DNA from: Rhabdornis inornatus
Taxonomy: Eukaryota > Chordata > Aves > Passeriformes > Rhabdornithidae
Assembly: GCA_013397075.1 (NCBI GenBank)
Contig: VWZS01004810.1
Location: 660,999-724,998 of the forward strand
Length of the DNA stretch: 64,000 bases
Direction: 5' to 3'
The first letter of the stretch is position 1, and the number at the start of each line of letters is the position of its first letter. The notes beneath the pieces were generated by a model. That model ran no database searches. It saw nothing but the letters and a program-made list of their open reading frames with translations, and had not been told where the DNA came from. This document shows positions 1 to 11,305 of the stretch, one piece after another. Both the position numbers and the translations under genes were made by a program.

Positions 1-1814
1 ATGATGAAAACAGATATCACAACTGATATCCTACTGCTGTCTACTCAAAAGTCTTACAGTATCTTTTTGGTTGCTAATGATCCAGTACAAGTATTTAATA
101 CATCCTTGAATTCACCATGGCTGTGAGATTATTTTTCTCACCACTCATAGGGCAACTGATATTAAATCCATATAAAGAACTATTGCACTTTTTACTAAGT
201 GTACAAGGGAAAAATATTGCCATTCATTTGTGTTACTCTTTCTTTCTAACTATCTTCACTTAATAAGGTATTTTCTTGCAACACAGTGTGTTATATATTC
301 TGTGTTTTATAAACCATCTCCTGGGAAAAATAACCAAGGAAACACAATTTTTGGAACCATCTCCTTTTATTAAGAATAATGAAAAGGAAACAAGAGTCAT
401 TCCAGCAGTCAAACATCCTTCTACACTTCCTTATTGGTCTTTTTACCATAACCATGTCTCTCAGCACATGACCTGAACTTCCCGAATTTGTTTGTGTATT
501 TACATTTGTCCTTTTGGTTACTGCATGTGGATCAGTGTGGAAATGACATATAATGGACGTGGAGTGCATCTAACATCTATGTCTACACACAGAGGATGAA
601 AATCCATCAAAAATACTGGACAGGATAATCACAGCAGCGAGGTCTGGCTTTGTCACCGAGTTTGAAAGGTTGAGTGGAGGGTTGGATTATTTTGCCTGCT
701 CTGTACATCATGCCTCCCTGCCCCTGGATTCACAGTATAACAAGGAGCCTGCTTTCTGCAGCAGGCACTGCTGGGGTGATTGCAATCAATCCCACACATG
801 CAGGAATAGATCCTGAACACCCACCCCTGCACCTCTCCCAGCGGGTTTTGTACCTTCGTTATTTCAGTGATGGCACCTTCAGGAGTGCTCTCTGAGCTGT
901 GTGTGATGCAGTCTCAAGCTGGAGGAGCACTCTGCCCTCTGTGTCTGTCTCCACAGCATCAAGGGATGTGTCAGTGCTCGTGGAACACCAGCTGGCTGGT
1001 GACTGCCACCAGCAGATCCCATTTCAAACCCTTGTGTCCCTGTCTAATGCTGTAATTTATACCCTTGGCAGGTACTCAGACTTGTTTTTAAAGCATCAGT
1101 CATTCCTGAGTAGTCATAGATGATTTAGACTCCCTCTATAGGTTCTTCTGCCAGATATTGATCTTGGGGACATTAATTATCAATTACAAAAGGTTTATTT
1201 CTGGCAACATTCATGACTAAAAGATCTGCATATTTATTTTGCTGAGTGATTTATTGACACATCATTACATGTTTCATGGAAAACTGCATTTTATAGATGG
1301 TGGTGGGGAGAAAAGCCTCCAAAAACTCCACTTCAATTAGAAAAGAGCACTCAAAGAGAAATAGTGTGATATGTCTTTGGTTGGCCTCAAACACAGAGAC
1401 TGAAAATACCTTCCAGTGCCCCCCTGCCCACTGGGGAACTGTTAAAGCACTTAGAGCATAAATCACCACACTGGTTGTAAAACCTACAGTGTGCAGGTGC
1501 TCCACATCCCAGTTTGCATTAATGAAAGGACTAAAGAGCCTGCCATACCCTGGGACAGTCATCTGCTAAGGAATGGCTTGGAAGATGCAATCCCTCACAA
1601 GGAGGCAGCTGGAGTCATCCAACAGATCCTGATATTCTCTAAAAGCTGTCACACTAATGATCCATGAAAGTGAAACTAATATCTGGGTTGGGGTGAAATG
1701 GTGATTTCTAATTCCTCTTTTTTCAGTAAAAATGTGCCAAAGCTTGTATTGTTTCTGCATATTTGGTTGCAAAGGGTGTCAGCAGCTTGAAGGCTTCTTG
1801 TAGCCAAAGCCTGA
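1..1814. other. Anonymous non-coding DNA at left edge
   Basis: AT-rich sequence with no recognisable repeat, exon or RNA gene. Open frames are at most about 100 codons and overlap each other on both strands. The only local structure I noticed is a weak inverted pair (883-890 and 925-932, 8-bp arms), too short to interpret. Confidence 0.5.
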
Positions 1815-1862
1815 CCCTTGTCCTCTTCTCCCCTTGTCCCCTTGTCCCCTTGTTCCCTTGTC
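1815..1862. repeat. 8-bp minisatellite, unit CCCTTGTC, six units
   Basis: Six consecutive 8-base units are visible. The first matches the consensus, the second is degenerate (CTCTTCTC), and the last four are near-perfect with one C-to-T change. The tract is pyrimidine-rich apart from one G per unit. It lies about 100 bases left of the first LTR and is probably a slippage product. Confidence 0.85.
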
Positions 1863-1958
1863 CAGTGGCAGGGGTAAGGTTAATACATTTCATTGCCAGT
1901 AAACACTTTCATAAAAAGCTTCATCATATCTTCTAGCACAGAGCTCTGCCCACTGCAC

Positions 1959-2394
1959 TCATGCCTTGGAGGGGCTCCCTAGAACAGAGGCTAGACAGAG
2001 TTCAGAGAATAAAGTGGGGATTTATTAAAGGCCTTCAATAGATGCACCTTGGGCACTCAAAACCCTCTGAGAGGGGCTACACCCAAAATGGACAATGGTC
2101 AGGAGTTTTTCAGACAATTATAGATTTGGTCAATTCATAGATCATGGGTTAATCCTCTAATTACAGCTTCAGGTAATGAAGTAATTTACCCCCAGTTTGC
2201 TCCTCTCCAACTCATTTTTGTTTATACTTTTCTAGGCGTGAGGCAGAAGGTGTCCTTGAATTTCAGGCCCAGAGGAATTGTTTTGTCTGACCAAAATGTG
2301 AAGAGAGTTAATTACACTCTATATGGAATTCAGAGTCATACATTAATGAAGTATAGGATTTGAAAAATATAAAGGCTAAAATCCTAAGGCATCA
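1959..2394 (-). mobile_element. Solo LTR of an endogenous retrovirus (copy A)
   Basis: This 436-base segment aligns along its whole length with 3666-4109 in the same orientation. Read on the minus strand it starts TGATGCCTTAGG and ends GGCATGA, giving near-perfect short terminal inverted repeats (TGATGCC/GGCATCA in the inferred ancestor). TTTATT at 2021-2026 is the reverse complement of an AATAAA poly(A) signal. The element is flanked by GCAC at 1955-1958 and GCAC at 2395-2398, a 4-bp target duplication. That length is usual for gammaretrovirus-like (ERV1) insertions, so the class is an inference from duplication length. No internal retroviral sequence adjoins it, so it is a solo LTR. The TATA position seen in copy B is decayed here, so promoter activity is unlikely. 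Confidence 0.85.
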
Positions 2395-3044
2395 GCACCA
2401 TCCCATGTTCTCTGGCTGTGCTTCTCCACACTGACTATTAAACATATCTGTGGTAACAGGCCTTCAAATGATATAAGGAAAAAAGAACAGAGTTATCAAA
2501 ATCCGAATAACTGTAATGCAGTAGATGCAGCAATTCCTCAGTGTCCATTCTTCTTATTTGCATCATTAATTGTTGTCTGATTAAAAATCATTATGAGGCT
2601 GGAAACAAGTTAAAACAGAAAAACAAAACCTGGTGTGGTAGGAGAGATAGGCCTTTATAAATCACACTGAAAGCTTAAACAGATTCCAATCTGCAAAGCA
2701 GAAATAATTCCACTCTATAAATAGAGAGAAATGATGATGCCTAAACATAGACCTTCCACAGTTCAGAAGGTTAACATGAAGAAATCAATAGAGTCCTGTA
2801 AACTGAACAAGGGAGAGAGTGTAAATTCACAGTATGCTAAGCTGCTGTGGAAGTGTGAGCCTTGGAGTTTAGGTAATTTCCTCTGTGTCCCTGCAGAACC
2901 TACCTGGAGACATAATAAATGGTCTGGAGAGGAGAACTTCTTATTTAATGGAATCTGGGTTAGTGTTTGTGCTCCTGCAGCTGGTGGCTCTTTCCAGCAC
3001 ACAGGTTTGCCCCAAACTTGGACCTTGAGACGGAATCCTCAATT
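2395..3044. other. Anonymous DNA between LTR A and a CR1 fragment
   Basis: No homology to retroviral gag, pol or env is apparent, and no tRNA primer-binding site or polypurine tract adjoins the LTR. The segment is therefore host DNA, not provirus interior. It includes small AT-rich patches such as a TTAATTG motif near 2567. Confidence 0.5.
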
Positions 3045-3338
3045 CTCCTCTTTTCCCAGGCAGTGAGCAACAGGACAAGAGGAAATGGCCTCAAGCAGCA
3101 CCAGGAGAGGTTCAGGTTGGTCATCAGGGAGAATTTCTTCACTGAAAAGGTGCTTAAACTTTGGAAGGGGCTGCCAGGGAGCTGTTGGTGTCACCATCCT
3201 TGGAAGTATTCAGAAAACAACTGGATGTGGCACTTAGTGCTATGGTCTGGTTGGCAATGTTGTGATGAGTTAAAGGTTGGGCTCGATGATCTCAGAGGTC
3301 TTCTCCAGCCTAAATGACTCTGTGATTTTGTGATTCTG
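3045..3338 (+). mobile_element. CR1 LINE 3' fragment
   Basis: This is the 3' end of a CR1 retroposon in sense orientation. It starts inside the region encoding the C-terminus of ORF2 (NRTRGNGLK and RENFFTEKVLKLWKGLP are readable, with 'ENFFTE.V.K.W..LP' typical of the family). It runs through the 3' untranslated part ('gggctcgatgatctcagagg') to the terminal octamer-like repeats TGTGATTTTGTGATTCTG. The 5' end is truncated, as is normal for CR1. Reading-frame damage and substitutions indicate an old copy. Confidence 0.93.
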
Positions 3339-3665
3339 GATGGAATGTAAATATAATTTTAGGGACAGCATATTAATGTAAATAGATATGTGAAGCCATC
3401 AAAAGGTTAATAATCCCAGTACAAAAATTCTTAGACAAACTGTCCTGCATTTGAGCTGTTAGCAGAGCTATTAAATTTAATTGCAGTATAATTACACAGC
3501 CAAACACCTTGCTGATACCCAGCTATCCACAGGCACAGCACAGCTCTAACCACTGCACACAGCACACGGGGCTTTGCCCCAGGTGCTGCAGGCATCCTGA
3601 GCCAGGTGTGCTGCTGCCTTCCAGCCAGGCTGTATCCCAGCCAGACATGGCCAGGAATGCACTGC
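3339..3665. other. Anonymous spacer between CR1 and LTR B
   Basis: Single-copy-looking sequence of about 330 bases with no recognisable feature. The last four bases (CTGC, 3662-3665) are the left target duplication of the adjacent LTR. Confidence 0.5.
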
Positions 3666-4109
3666 TGATGCCTTTTTGGGCTACCCAAAAACAGACACCA
3701 GAAAAAATTAAGGGAATAAAAGCAGTTTTATTTACTAAAGACCCTTCAGGTACATTTAGGGCAGACAAAGCACCCCAGGGGCTACACCCAAAATGGACAA
3801 TGGGTCATGAGTTTTCAGACTTTTATAAGTTTGGTCCATTTTCATATTGGGGGTTAATCTTCCAATTACAGCTTCAGGTAATGAAGTCATTTACCCCAAG
3901 TTTGCTCCCCCCAAACTCACTTTTGTTTCCATCTCTCAGGCCTGAGGCAGTGAGGTGTCCCTGATTGCCAGCCTGGAGAGGAATTGTTGTGTCTGCCCAA
4001 AATGGGAAAGCAGCAGCTCACACTGTGTATGGAGTTTAGAGTTATACACTAAAGAACTGCAGGGTTACAAATATATGAAAAATATAAAAGCTAAAATCCT
4101 AAGGCATCC
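3666..4109 (-). mobile_element. Solo LTR of an endogenous retrovirus (copy B)
   Basis: Second copy of the LTR family seen at 1959-2394, about 444 bases. Shared blocks include 'ggctacacccaaaatggac' and 'taattacagcttcaggtaat' in the same order. The plus-strand left end is TGATGCC and the right end GGCATCC (a mutated GGCATCA). On the minus strand CTTATAAAAG (3821-3830) is a good TATA box and AATAAA (3727-3732) lies downstream, the expected order for a U3-R LTR. CTGC at 3662-3665 and 4110-4113 forms a separate 4-bp target duplication. Because each copy has its own duplication and the DNA between contains an unrelated CR1, A and B are independent insertions, not the two ends of one provirus. Confidence 0.85.
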
Positions 4110-7100
4110 CTGCAGGTTCAGTGCCAATGCAAAGAGGGTCAAGCTGCTTTGCAGAGCAGGGATAAGGAGCAAGATAAGCCTTGGTGGCACTATTTGCTGT
4201 GAGGAAAGCTAACACACCTCTCAGGCTTTGTGGGATTAAGGCCAAAGCAAACAGCACATCTTGCCCTCCTGGACTGTAAGATATTCTTGCTTTTTCCTGG
4301 GGGAAGCTACTGTCTCCTGAATCACTCTCATCCCTAAGGCAGTGAGCCAAGAAACGTGGTTTTGTGTATCCAGACCGTGTGTCCCGAGGATTGATTTCAT
4401 CCCAAATGCTCCGTGTGTCTCCACAGAGCAGGAGATATTTCGTGAGGAGCAGCCCCAGGAAGGGGGAGCTCAGCAGCAGCTTTTGGGAGGTGCCAGCACT
4501 GCAGAGCAGGGATGTGCCTGCTCTGCCCCTGGATCTCTTACCGAGGGCACAGCAGGTCAAACTCTCAGGCTCCCTCTGGGCTTGCATTTTATGGTTTTAA
4601 ACAAACAATTGCATGTAAAGAAAGGAAATGGCTGGAAGGAGCCACTTTGCTAGGAACTCACTGAGCTCATCAATTATGGAATGTGAATACATATGGAATT
4701 TGTGCTGAGCTCCCCTTTCCTTGGGGGGAGCTACCAGGAGAACTTCTGCCCCTGCATTAAGTGGGAGCAGAGGAATTGCCTTTTCTCCTGGGATCACCCA
4801 GTGCATTTTCATTGCTGCCAGCCTTTCTCAGTGCCCAGTCTGTGAAGAGTTAGTGGAAAATGACCTCCACCCCCAAGCCATTTTTCACTGGACTAATTGT
4901 GCAATGCTTTGAAAGAAATTACTTCCTGATCCCTGTGGGAATCCATGAAAGCCTTGAAACGCTGATGTCTTTTCCTCTGGCACAGGTTAAGACAGGTACA
5001 GCAAACCCCACTGGCATCTCAGAACACCCGTTGGGTTTCTGTATTTTTGGCATCTGGATTATTCTGCCACCAGGACCCACTGCTAGCTGCAAGTGTTGTT
5101 AGTATCCATTAAATCCTTCCCCACTTTTTCAGTGCCCCAGCAATTGCATTTGATCCCTAAGTGGAAGGATAAAACACTGCTGAGCATTACATGCCATGCT
5201 GGGAACTCAATCGCTCCTTGGTCAATCTGACATGAGTCAAACAAATGAAAACCTAAAGAAAATAAAGTGAAAATTAAAACTCAATCCATGGGTGTGCCCA
5301 CAGTGGGCAAGGACAAAGCAATGTGCAGCTACAAAAGGAAATAAGAGAGGGGTAGGTTTTCTCCATGCTGTTTGTTTGAATAAGCCCCTACTACAAGGAT
5401 ATTGTGGAGTGGTGCTTTCATGCCAAAAAGCATTTGTGAGAGTGCCAAAAACATGATACCAGGGGTTTTAGGAGGAAATGAGGGGTTCCCTGCTGCAAGG
5501 TAATGGCATTGATAAAATGGGATTGGGAATGAGTATGAGCTGGGGGAAGGTTCCTGCTGCCTGAGCAGGGCACTCAGCCAGAGGCAGGATTGCAGAGTGG
5601 AACTTGGGGTGTCCACACTCCCTGCTCTTCCTCAGCATGAGGCAGAGGGGACCAGCAACTGGAAGTTCAGGTTTTCTCCATTTTGGTCCCAGAAACCACC
5701 TAACGTGATGGTTTCCCCCTTTTTATCTTACAGTCTGATTTTGTGATCACAGAGCCTTCCTTTTTCTCTTTGGCCACCCTTCCTTTAGGCTTAATATAAG
5801 TGGTAACTGAAGTAGCTTTTCTCCCCAGTGCCTGTCTGTTCAGTCTGAGAAACCCCTTTTGCATCCTGAATCCCAATCCAAGCTCCTCACCTGTGGTGCC
5901 TGTGGCATTCACCTTCCTTGTGACCCAGAGATTTAAAATACCTTAAACTGATCATTTGCAGCTGATTATTCTTGAAATAACTCTCTGGCTACCCATCCCA
6001 AAATTCTATGTCTGGAAGTGAATCTGATCTTTCTTCCCTACCAGTGCTCTGGAGAGTTGCACGTCAGCTACAAATTTGCTAGATTTTAAACATCTTGCAA
6101 AGCCATATCTTCAATTTGCTTGGCAATATCAGCTCTGCTCTACAAGAGCTCTTCATGCAGCCCAGCATTCCACAAAGGGGATCAGGAGAGTTATGGACAG
6201 GAAGAGCTCATGTGATCTGGATATTTTATGTAAATGTGGAGTCTGCAGGCACCTGGCTTCACAAAAGCAATTAGGATCCTACGTGTGGTGGACTTTATTA
6301 CACGCATAAGCTCCTGTCTGCTGCAAATATGTGGGGAAGTGTTCCATATTCTTGTGTTTATTTATCATTAGCATCTCTGTGCGTTTATTTTGTGTTTGTA
6401 GCTGAAGACCATGAAGAACATGTACAGACAGGTGCACAGAGGTTTTGTCCACACTCCCCTTGCACACAGGAGTATTATGGTTAATACTTAAGATTTATGT
6501 GTGCAAGTCATGAGATTCTCTGTGCCATGAATTGGGATGATTGCTGAGACTGTCCACATTGTCTGTAATTGTGTATATGCCCAACTACCTGCAGCTCTAA
6601 TGAAATGATTATAAACCCTTTTTACAGGGCTGGGATGAGGATCTCCTGTGCTGCCTGGAGCTGTGCAGGGTTTCTGTGCTGCATGTTTATCACAGGGATG
6701 AGGAAAGAGCTGAGAACCAACATGCACATGTAGTGTACGCTTGTACACAAACACAACTTGTTTCTTTTTGGAAACTGTGCCTCAGTCTGGCAAAATAGGA
6801 AACCAGACAACTTTGGAGAAAGCACAGGAATGAGCCCAAAAAATTGATCCTACCCAAAACCTACAAAAGTGGTGTTCAGCCCTCCACAGCAGAGTGTGGG
6901 AGGAGGTGGCACCATAGAAGGGGCAGAGCTTTATCACTTTATCACTTAAGTCTATTTTTTTTCGAGCACTTGCTTTTTCAGGTATTACAGCACTTAGATA
7001 TGAATCTGCCCTTGGGATCCTGATGATTTTTCAGGGCACATAAGCACCACACCTATGAGCATTACTCCAATTCTTTGTAGTATGCAGAGGGATTTGAGAC

Positions 7101-8165
7101 ACAGGTCATTGGGGAAGCCAGAAACATATGGTGATCATATCAATGGTGATCTTCTACTGAGAACCTGCACCTCCTGGGCAATGTGGTGTTGTTCTACAAT
7201 ACTCACTGTGTGATAAAAGTCAAAAATCTGTTTATCATGCAGGTGTACACTTGATGCACTGGGAATGTAGGTCATTCTGCAGTCATCTCTGGGTGTTTCT
7301 GTGTTGATCAAGTACACATGACTCTATGGTACATTGGAGAGAAAAATATCTTCCCTCTCTCCATGAATACTGACAATGCTGTGAAAAATGCTGGAGAATC
7401 CAGAGCCCACAGTGTGCCTGTGTTGATGGGAGTGGAAATCAGTGACAGCGTCACCGGTATTTCCTCTGGTCCTGCAGAAATGGTTGGTTGGGAAAGGGAC
7501 TTTGACTAATTACTCCCAGAGTGCTGGAAGGCTTTCAGCTGAGCCAGGTGCTCCAGCCAAGCAGGATTTATCAGGTATGAACACTTGGTACTGTAGTACA
7601 ACACCCAGTCATTTGTGATTGGATTTGGAGGCAAACAAAGACCCAAATAATAATAACCTGTGTCGATGGCAAATGCGCTGAACAATAAAGGGTAAAAATC
7701 ACCTTCGTGTTGTAATTGACAACTCTGCCCTTCATCTGTCCCTTCCTCCTCCCTCTTTCCTGCACTCCACCTCTCCAGTGATGGATTAGGAGCACAATAA
7801 ATCACGTGCAGCCAGCAATGAGCAGAGCAAACAGGGATTTGTAGCGGGGTGGTGCTGCTTTACACCAGCAGAGCACTCAGTGGAACACGCTCCAGATTCA
7901 CACCAGCTCCGTGCCACTGAGTTCTGCTGCAGGAAGGACTGGCCACACACACCAGGAGCAGTGATGGCTTTGCAAAACATCAACAGTTGCACTGGAATTG
8001 CTGATAAATTGTCCACAGTGTTAATTTTAATGCTGGGTGCTTGTCTGCTTTTATGTTTTGACCCCAGCAGAGGATGAGGGTAGATAACAGAGAAAGTCTT
8101 GGTATAAACAAACAATCGTCTAGGAATGGAGCTGAAGAGGTGAGCTCAACCTTATAATTTGCTTC
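4110..8165. other. Anonymous non-coding DNA
   Basis: About 4 kb with no repeat I recognise. The longest open frame (4099-4587, minus, 162 codons) starts inside the LTR, overlaps open frames on the opposite strand, and has no recognisable domain. I regard it as chance. No splice-flanked conserved coding segment was evident. Confidence 0.45.
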
Positions 8166-8192
8166 CTTTTTTTCTTTTTTTCTTTTTTTCTC
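8166..8192. repeat. T-rich simple repeat, (TTTTTTTC)n-like
   Basis: Three runs of seven or so T separated by single C residues. Low-complexity sequence, with no poly(A)-tailed retrocopy identifiable beside it. Confidence 0.8.
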
Positions 8193-8617
8193 ATCTTGAA
8201 CTAGAGGAATATGTGCCCAAAAAGCTGCTGGGGAAGTGGACAAGTGGGCTCTCAATATACCACTTTTCTGACATTGCTCAGAAAATTTCAGGCCTGTGGT
8301 GGTCAAAGCAGATCTTCACTGCCCTCTGGCCTCCTCTTTCACAATTTCCTGAGTCTTTTACTTGGCATGGGAGAAAGAAAGTCTTCCTTCTTCCTATCCA
8401 AAACAACAATAATAGTGAAATTCAGTTAAGATTGCTTAAGAATCCAGGGACTGATTTGCAGTGCCGAGCTCTCCTGCAAATGGCACTGTCAAAAAGACAT
8501 TGGTTTCCACATTGACTGAACTGTGTAGCTGTCCTGGTCAATCCATGTTAATTAAATTGTTATCAATTTACTGAAATTTCCTTTTAGAAATGCTTGGGTT
8601 TGGATTTCTACTTTTTT

Positions 8618-8661
8618 NNNNNNNNNNNNNNNNNNNNNNNNNNNNNNNNNNNNNNNNNNNN
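8618..8661. other. Assembly gap of 44 Ns
   Basis: Unresolved bases preceded by a run of six T (8612-8617) and followed directly by TTTAAA. The flanks suggest that a homopolymer or low-complexity tract caused the break. Its true length is unknown. Confidence 0.99.
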
Positions 8662-9575
8662 TTTAAATAGGAAGATGCAGTTTCTGCATATTAAGAAGTT
8701 TCCAGGTGAAAACCTTAACCTTAGTTTTTGTAATAAGGGAAGGGGAACTGCAGCACTTTAATTTGCTGTTTTGAAACCAGGGTGTTTCACTTGGCTCAAC
8801 CTGAGTAATATCTTTTTAATGTTTTATTTATTACCCTCCTGGATCTGCTTCAACACCAAGCTATCAATCTCCTGAGAGGCTGGCACGTGGGAACTGGGGC
8901 TTGGCCATCTCCTTGTCCCACAGCATTGATGCTGCTGGCTGCAGCAGCTCCCCCACTGCAGGGTGCTCTCCCCTGCGAGGGAGGTGGGTGATGCTTTTTT
9001 GGTGCCACATGCCTGAGGTGCCTCCCCTGCTCTTTGCAGCCTCTCAGACATTGTCACATCTCTTGTCCTTGCACGGCTCAGTGCCACCCTCACTGTGGCT
9101 TCACTGCAAAGTTCTAAATTTTCTGAAGCTGTAAAAATTCCGCAAAAGCCCCAGAACTGGCTGACGGGTTAAAGTTAGGCCAGCACCCCCAGCTAGGAAG
9201 CTTTTCCATGTTTTAAACTGTGTGTCAAACTGAAACACAAACCAGGAGTGTTTTATGGCTTGTGGTGCTTTCAAGACCTGGACCTGCACTTGCACAGATA
9301 TTTGACTTTCTCTTAATCAGGAGGTGATCTTAAGGTTTTACTGGTGGTGGAGATTCTTTCAAAGCACAGAACCAGGCCATGACTGGCTGAACCCACACTG
9401 CTGTGACTTCTGCTTCCCAGAATCACCCCAAACTACTCTGCTGACACCATCAAAGGTGTCTTATGGCATTCCCAAAGATACTGAATGAGGGACCGGCACC
9501 CCAATGCAGACCTTGGCTCTCTAATGAACTTCAAACAGAAAACTTATGTCCTATAGCTACTAAATTGTTCATGGA
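8662..9575. other. Anonymous DNA between gap and LTR C
   Basis: About 900 bases without a recognisable feature. A moderately GC-rich patch at 8870-9110 holds overlapping open frames of 77-89 codons on opposite strands, with no family resemblance. Confidence 0.45.
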
Positions 9576-9988
9576 TGTCACTATAGGGGCGGGCACAGCA
9601 CGCAAATAGACACACTACGTTTCAGAAGGCTAATATCCTGTTTATTACAACAGCATGCTGTCTTTTATACACTCTACACAGTTTACACTTTCTTCATTGG
9701 TTATAATTAGTCAACATAACATTGATTGGTGTAAGACCATCTACACCTCTGTTTTCCACAAAACTTTGCTAAAAATATTTTTCCCAGCTGGAGGTTTTCT
9801 TCTGCTTATCTTCTTCTCCTTCTTCTCTTCTTGGTCTCCAGGCCAATGGCCTTGATAGAATACTTTTCAGAAATAATCCTTATTCATTAACCCTCTCTGG
9901 CCCACAGACCAGCTGTGGGTCCTACTATACATGGAACAGACATGGCCCCTTTTTTGGTAAGTCTTTATCAAGGACAATGGTAATTACA
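9576..9988 (-). mobile_element. Solo LTR of a second retroviral family (copy C)
   Basis: A different LTR-like segment, recognised from general familiarity with passerine LTRs. On the minus strand there is a TATAAAAG box (9662-9669) and, about 20 bases further on, AATAAA (9641-9646), the compact TATA/poly(A) arrangement of many retroviral LTRs. Boundaries are set by TGTCACT at 9576 and AATTACA ending at 9988, which give TG...CA ends. I could not find a matching target duplication, so both ends are approximate. It also has a CT-rich stretch (9800-9840). No internal retroviral sequence is recognisable on either side. Confidence 0.65.
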
Positions 9989-11233
9989 GGATCCAAAGCC
10001 AGTCATGCTGACATCACTGTTTGCTTCTTTATTGTCACAGCAAGAAGGTATCACAAGGGCAATGCCCAAACTCTGTCCTCCCTAAGTGTCCTGCTGGAGG
10101 CTCCATGAGGAGTCTGGCCACTAGGAAACTCAAGGAGTGCATGGTTTTGGTGGAAAATGGGCCACCTAAGCGATCCAGCGATTCCAGGTGGGCTATAAAA
10201 CAAGTGTCTTATTACCGTATATAAAGAAGAAGTGAATGGCTTTGGGCAATTTATTTTCAGTGGCTCAAGCCTTCAACCAGCCCATCACTCACTCAATATC
10301 TGGCAGGAGAAGGAAAAGGAATCCACTTTTTTATGATAGATTGAAAACTGCATGACAAAACAGAGGCCAAAGTGTGCCCTGGGCTATGCAGAGACAAATA
10401 GTGCTCAAATATCCCTCGGGTTGATTTGGTCAGCCAGATCCCATCCCATGTAAATGGAACAAAACAAGTGCCTGCTGAACTCCCTGGTCACTGTCTCTGT
10501 TAACTTTATATCAGCATCCAGATCTCCCTGCTTTGCCATTCCATCCCCATTCCTTTTCCCAGCAGAATGGCTGCTGCCTTTCCAACTAATTCACTTTATT
10601 TGCTTCAGTGATTGTACCTGGCATCCTCTCCCGTATCTTCGCTTGGGCTTTCCTTTAATTCTCCCTCCTCTCTGACTTTCTCAGAATATGTTCTCCACGG
10701 TATTAAGGATGGATTTACTTCAGAACAGGGAAAACGAAAAAGTCATGAAAATCCTTTACAGTTCTAATTAGAGTTGAGTAATGTGTGTAGACAGCCAGCC
10801 TTACCTGTACCAGTAAATTGAGGATTTGGGAATCCACGTGCCTTTTGCTTTATTACTCAGTGGAGAACTGTGAAACTTTCTATTTAATTATTACCAGGAA
10901 CAACGAAAGCAAGGAACAACTGCCATGGCACAGTGCAGTGGGCTTGGGGAGCTTAAATAGAGGATTTGGGGATAAGCCAGTCCTGCCTTATTTGGCCTCA
11001 TTTTTCTCTGACTTCAGACAAGCCACTTCCATTTTTCTGCCCCTGACTCTTTGCATGTGACAGGCAATTAAATGCATGTGTGTCTTGTGTGTAAATGTGG
11101 GAAGTGTTTTAGGAGGTGGCAAGTTTGCCAGGAATCTTGGCAGTGGTGCTCAGGTACAAAGATGAAGGATGAGAAATAGGAGGCAGTAGAGACCCCACAG
11201 GTGGATTCTTTTCTTTCCCAGAGAATTCCCACA
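9989..11233. other. Anonymous non-coding DNA
   Basis: No recognisable gene or repeat. A stretch near 11000-11035 (GACAAGCCACTTCC) faintly resembles the MIR core and could be another decayed SINE, but I did not call it. Confidence 0.45.
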
Positions 11234-11305
11234 AGACCTCATGCAAGGCAATTTATTCTGTGCCTCAATTTTCCATCTCTCAAGTGGGCACTACAGGCAA
11301 TACTT
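11234..11305 (+). mobile_element. MIR-like SINE relic
   Basis: The order GACCTCATGCAAGGCAATTT, TGTGCCTCAATTTTCC, ATCTCTCAAGTGGG follows the core of the MIR family (GACCTTGGGCAAGT, TGTGCCTCAGTTTCC, ATCTGTAAAATGGG). The copy is strongly diverged, consistent with the great age of MIR in amniotes. The tRNA-derived head is not visible. A tail may continue to about 11370. Confidence 0.55.

Noticed and set aside
883..932. Inverted repeat (8-bp arms, 34-base loop) as a hairpin element
   Set aside because: Arms are too short to exceed chance expectation, with no supporting context.
2395..3665. Interior of a provirus between LTR copies A and B
   Set aside because: Each LTR has its own 4-bp target duplication and the interval contains an unrelated CR1 and no retroviral motif.
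4099..4587. 162-codon minus-strand frame
   Set aside because: It starts inside an LTR and overlaps several plus-strand frames; no recognisable domain.
10990..11040. Additional MIR core
   Set aside because: Only GACAAGCCACTTCC matches; the diagnostic GCCTCAGTTTCC and TGTAAAATGGG blocks are missing.
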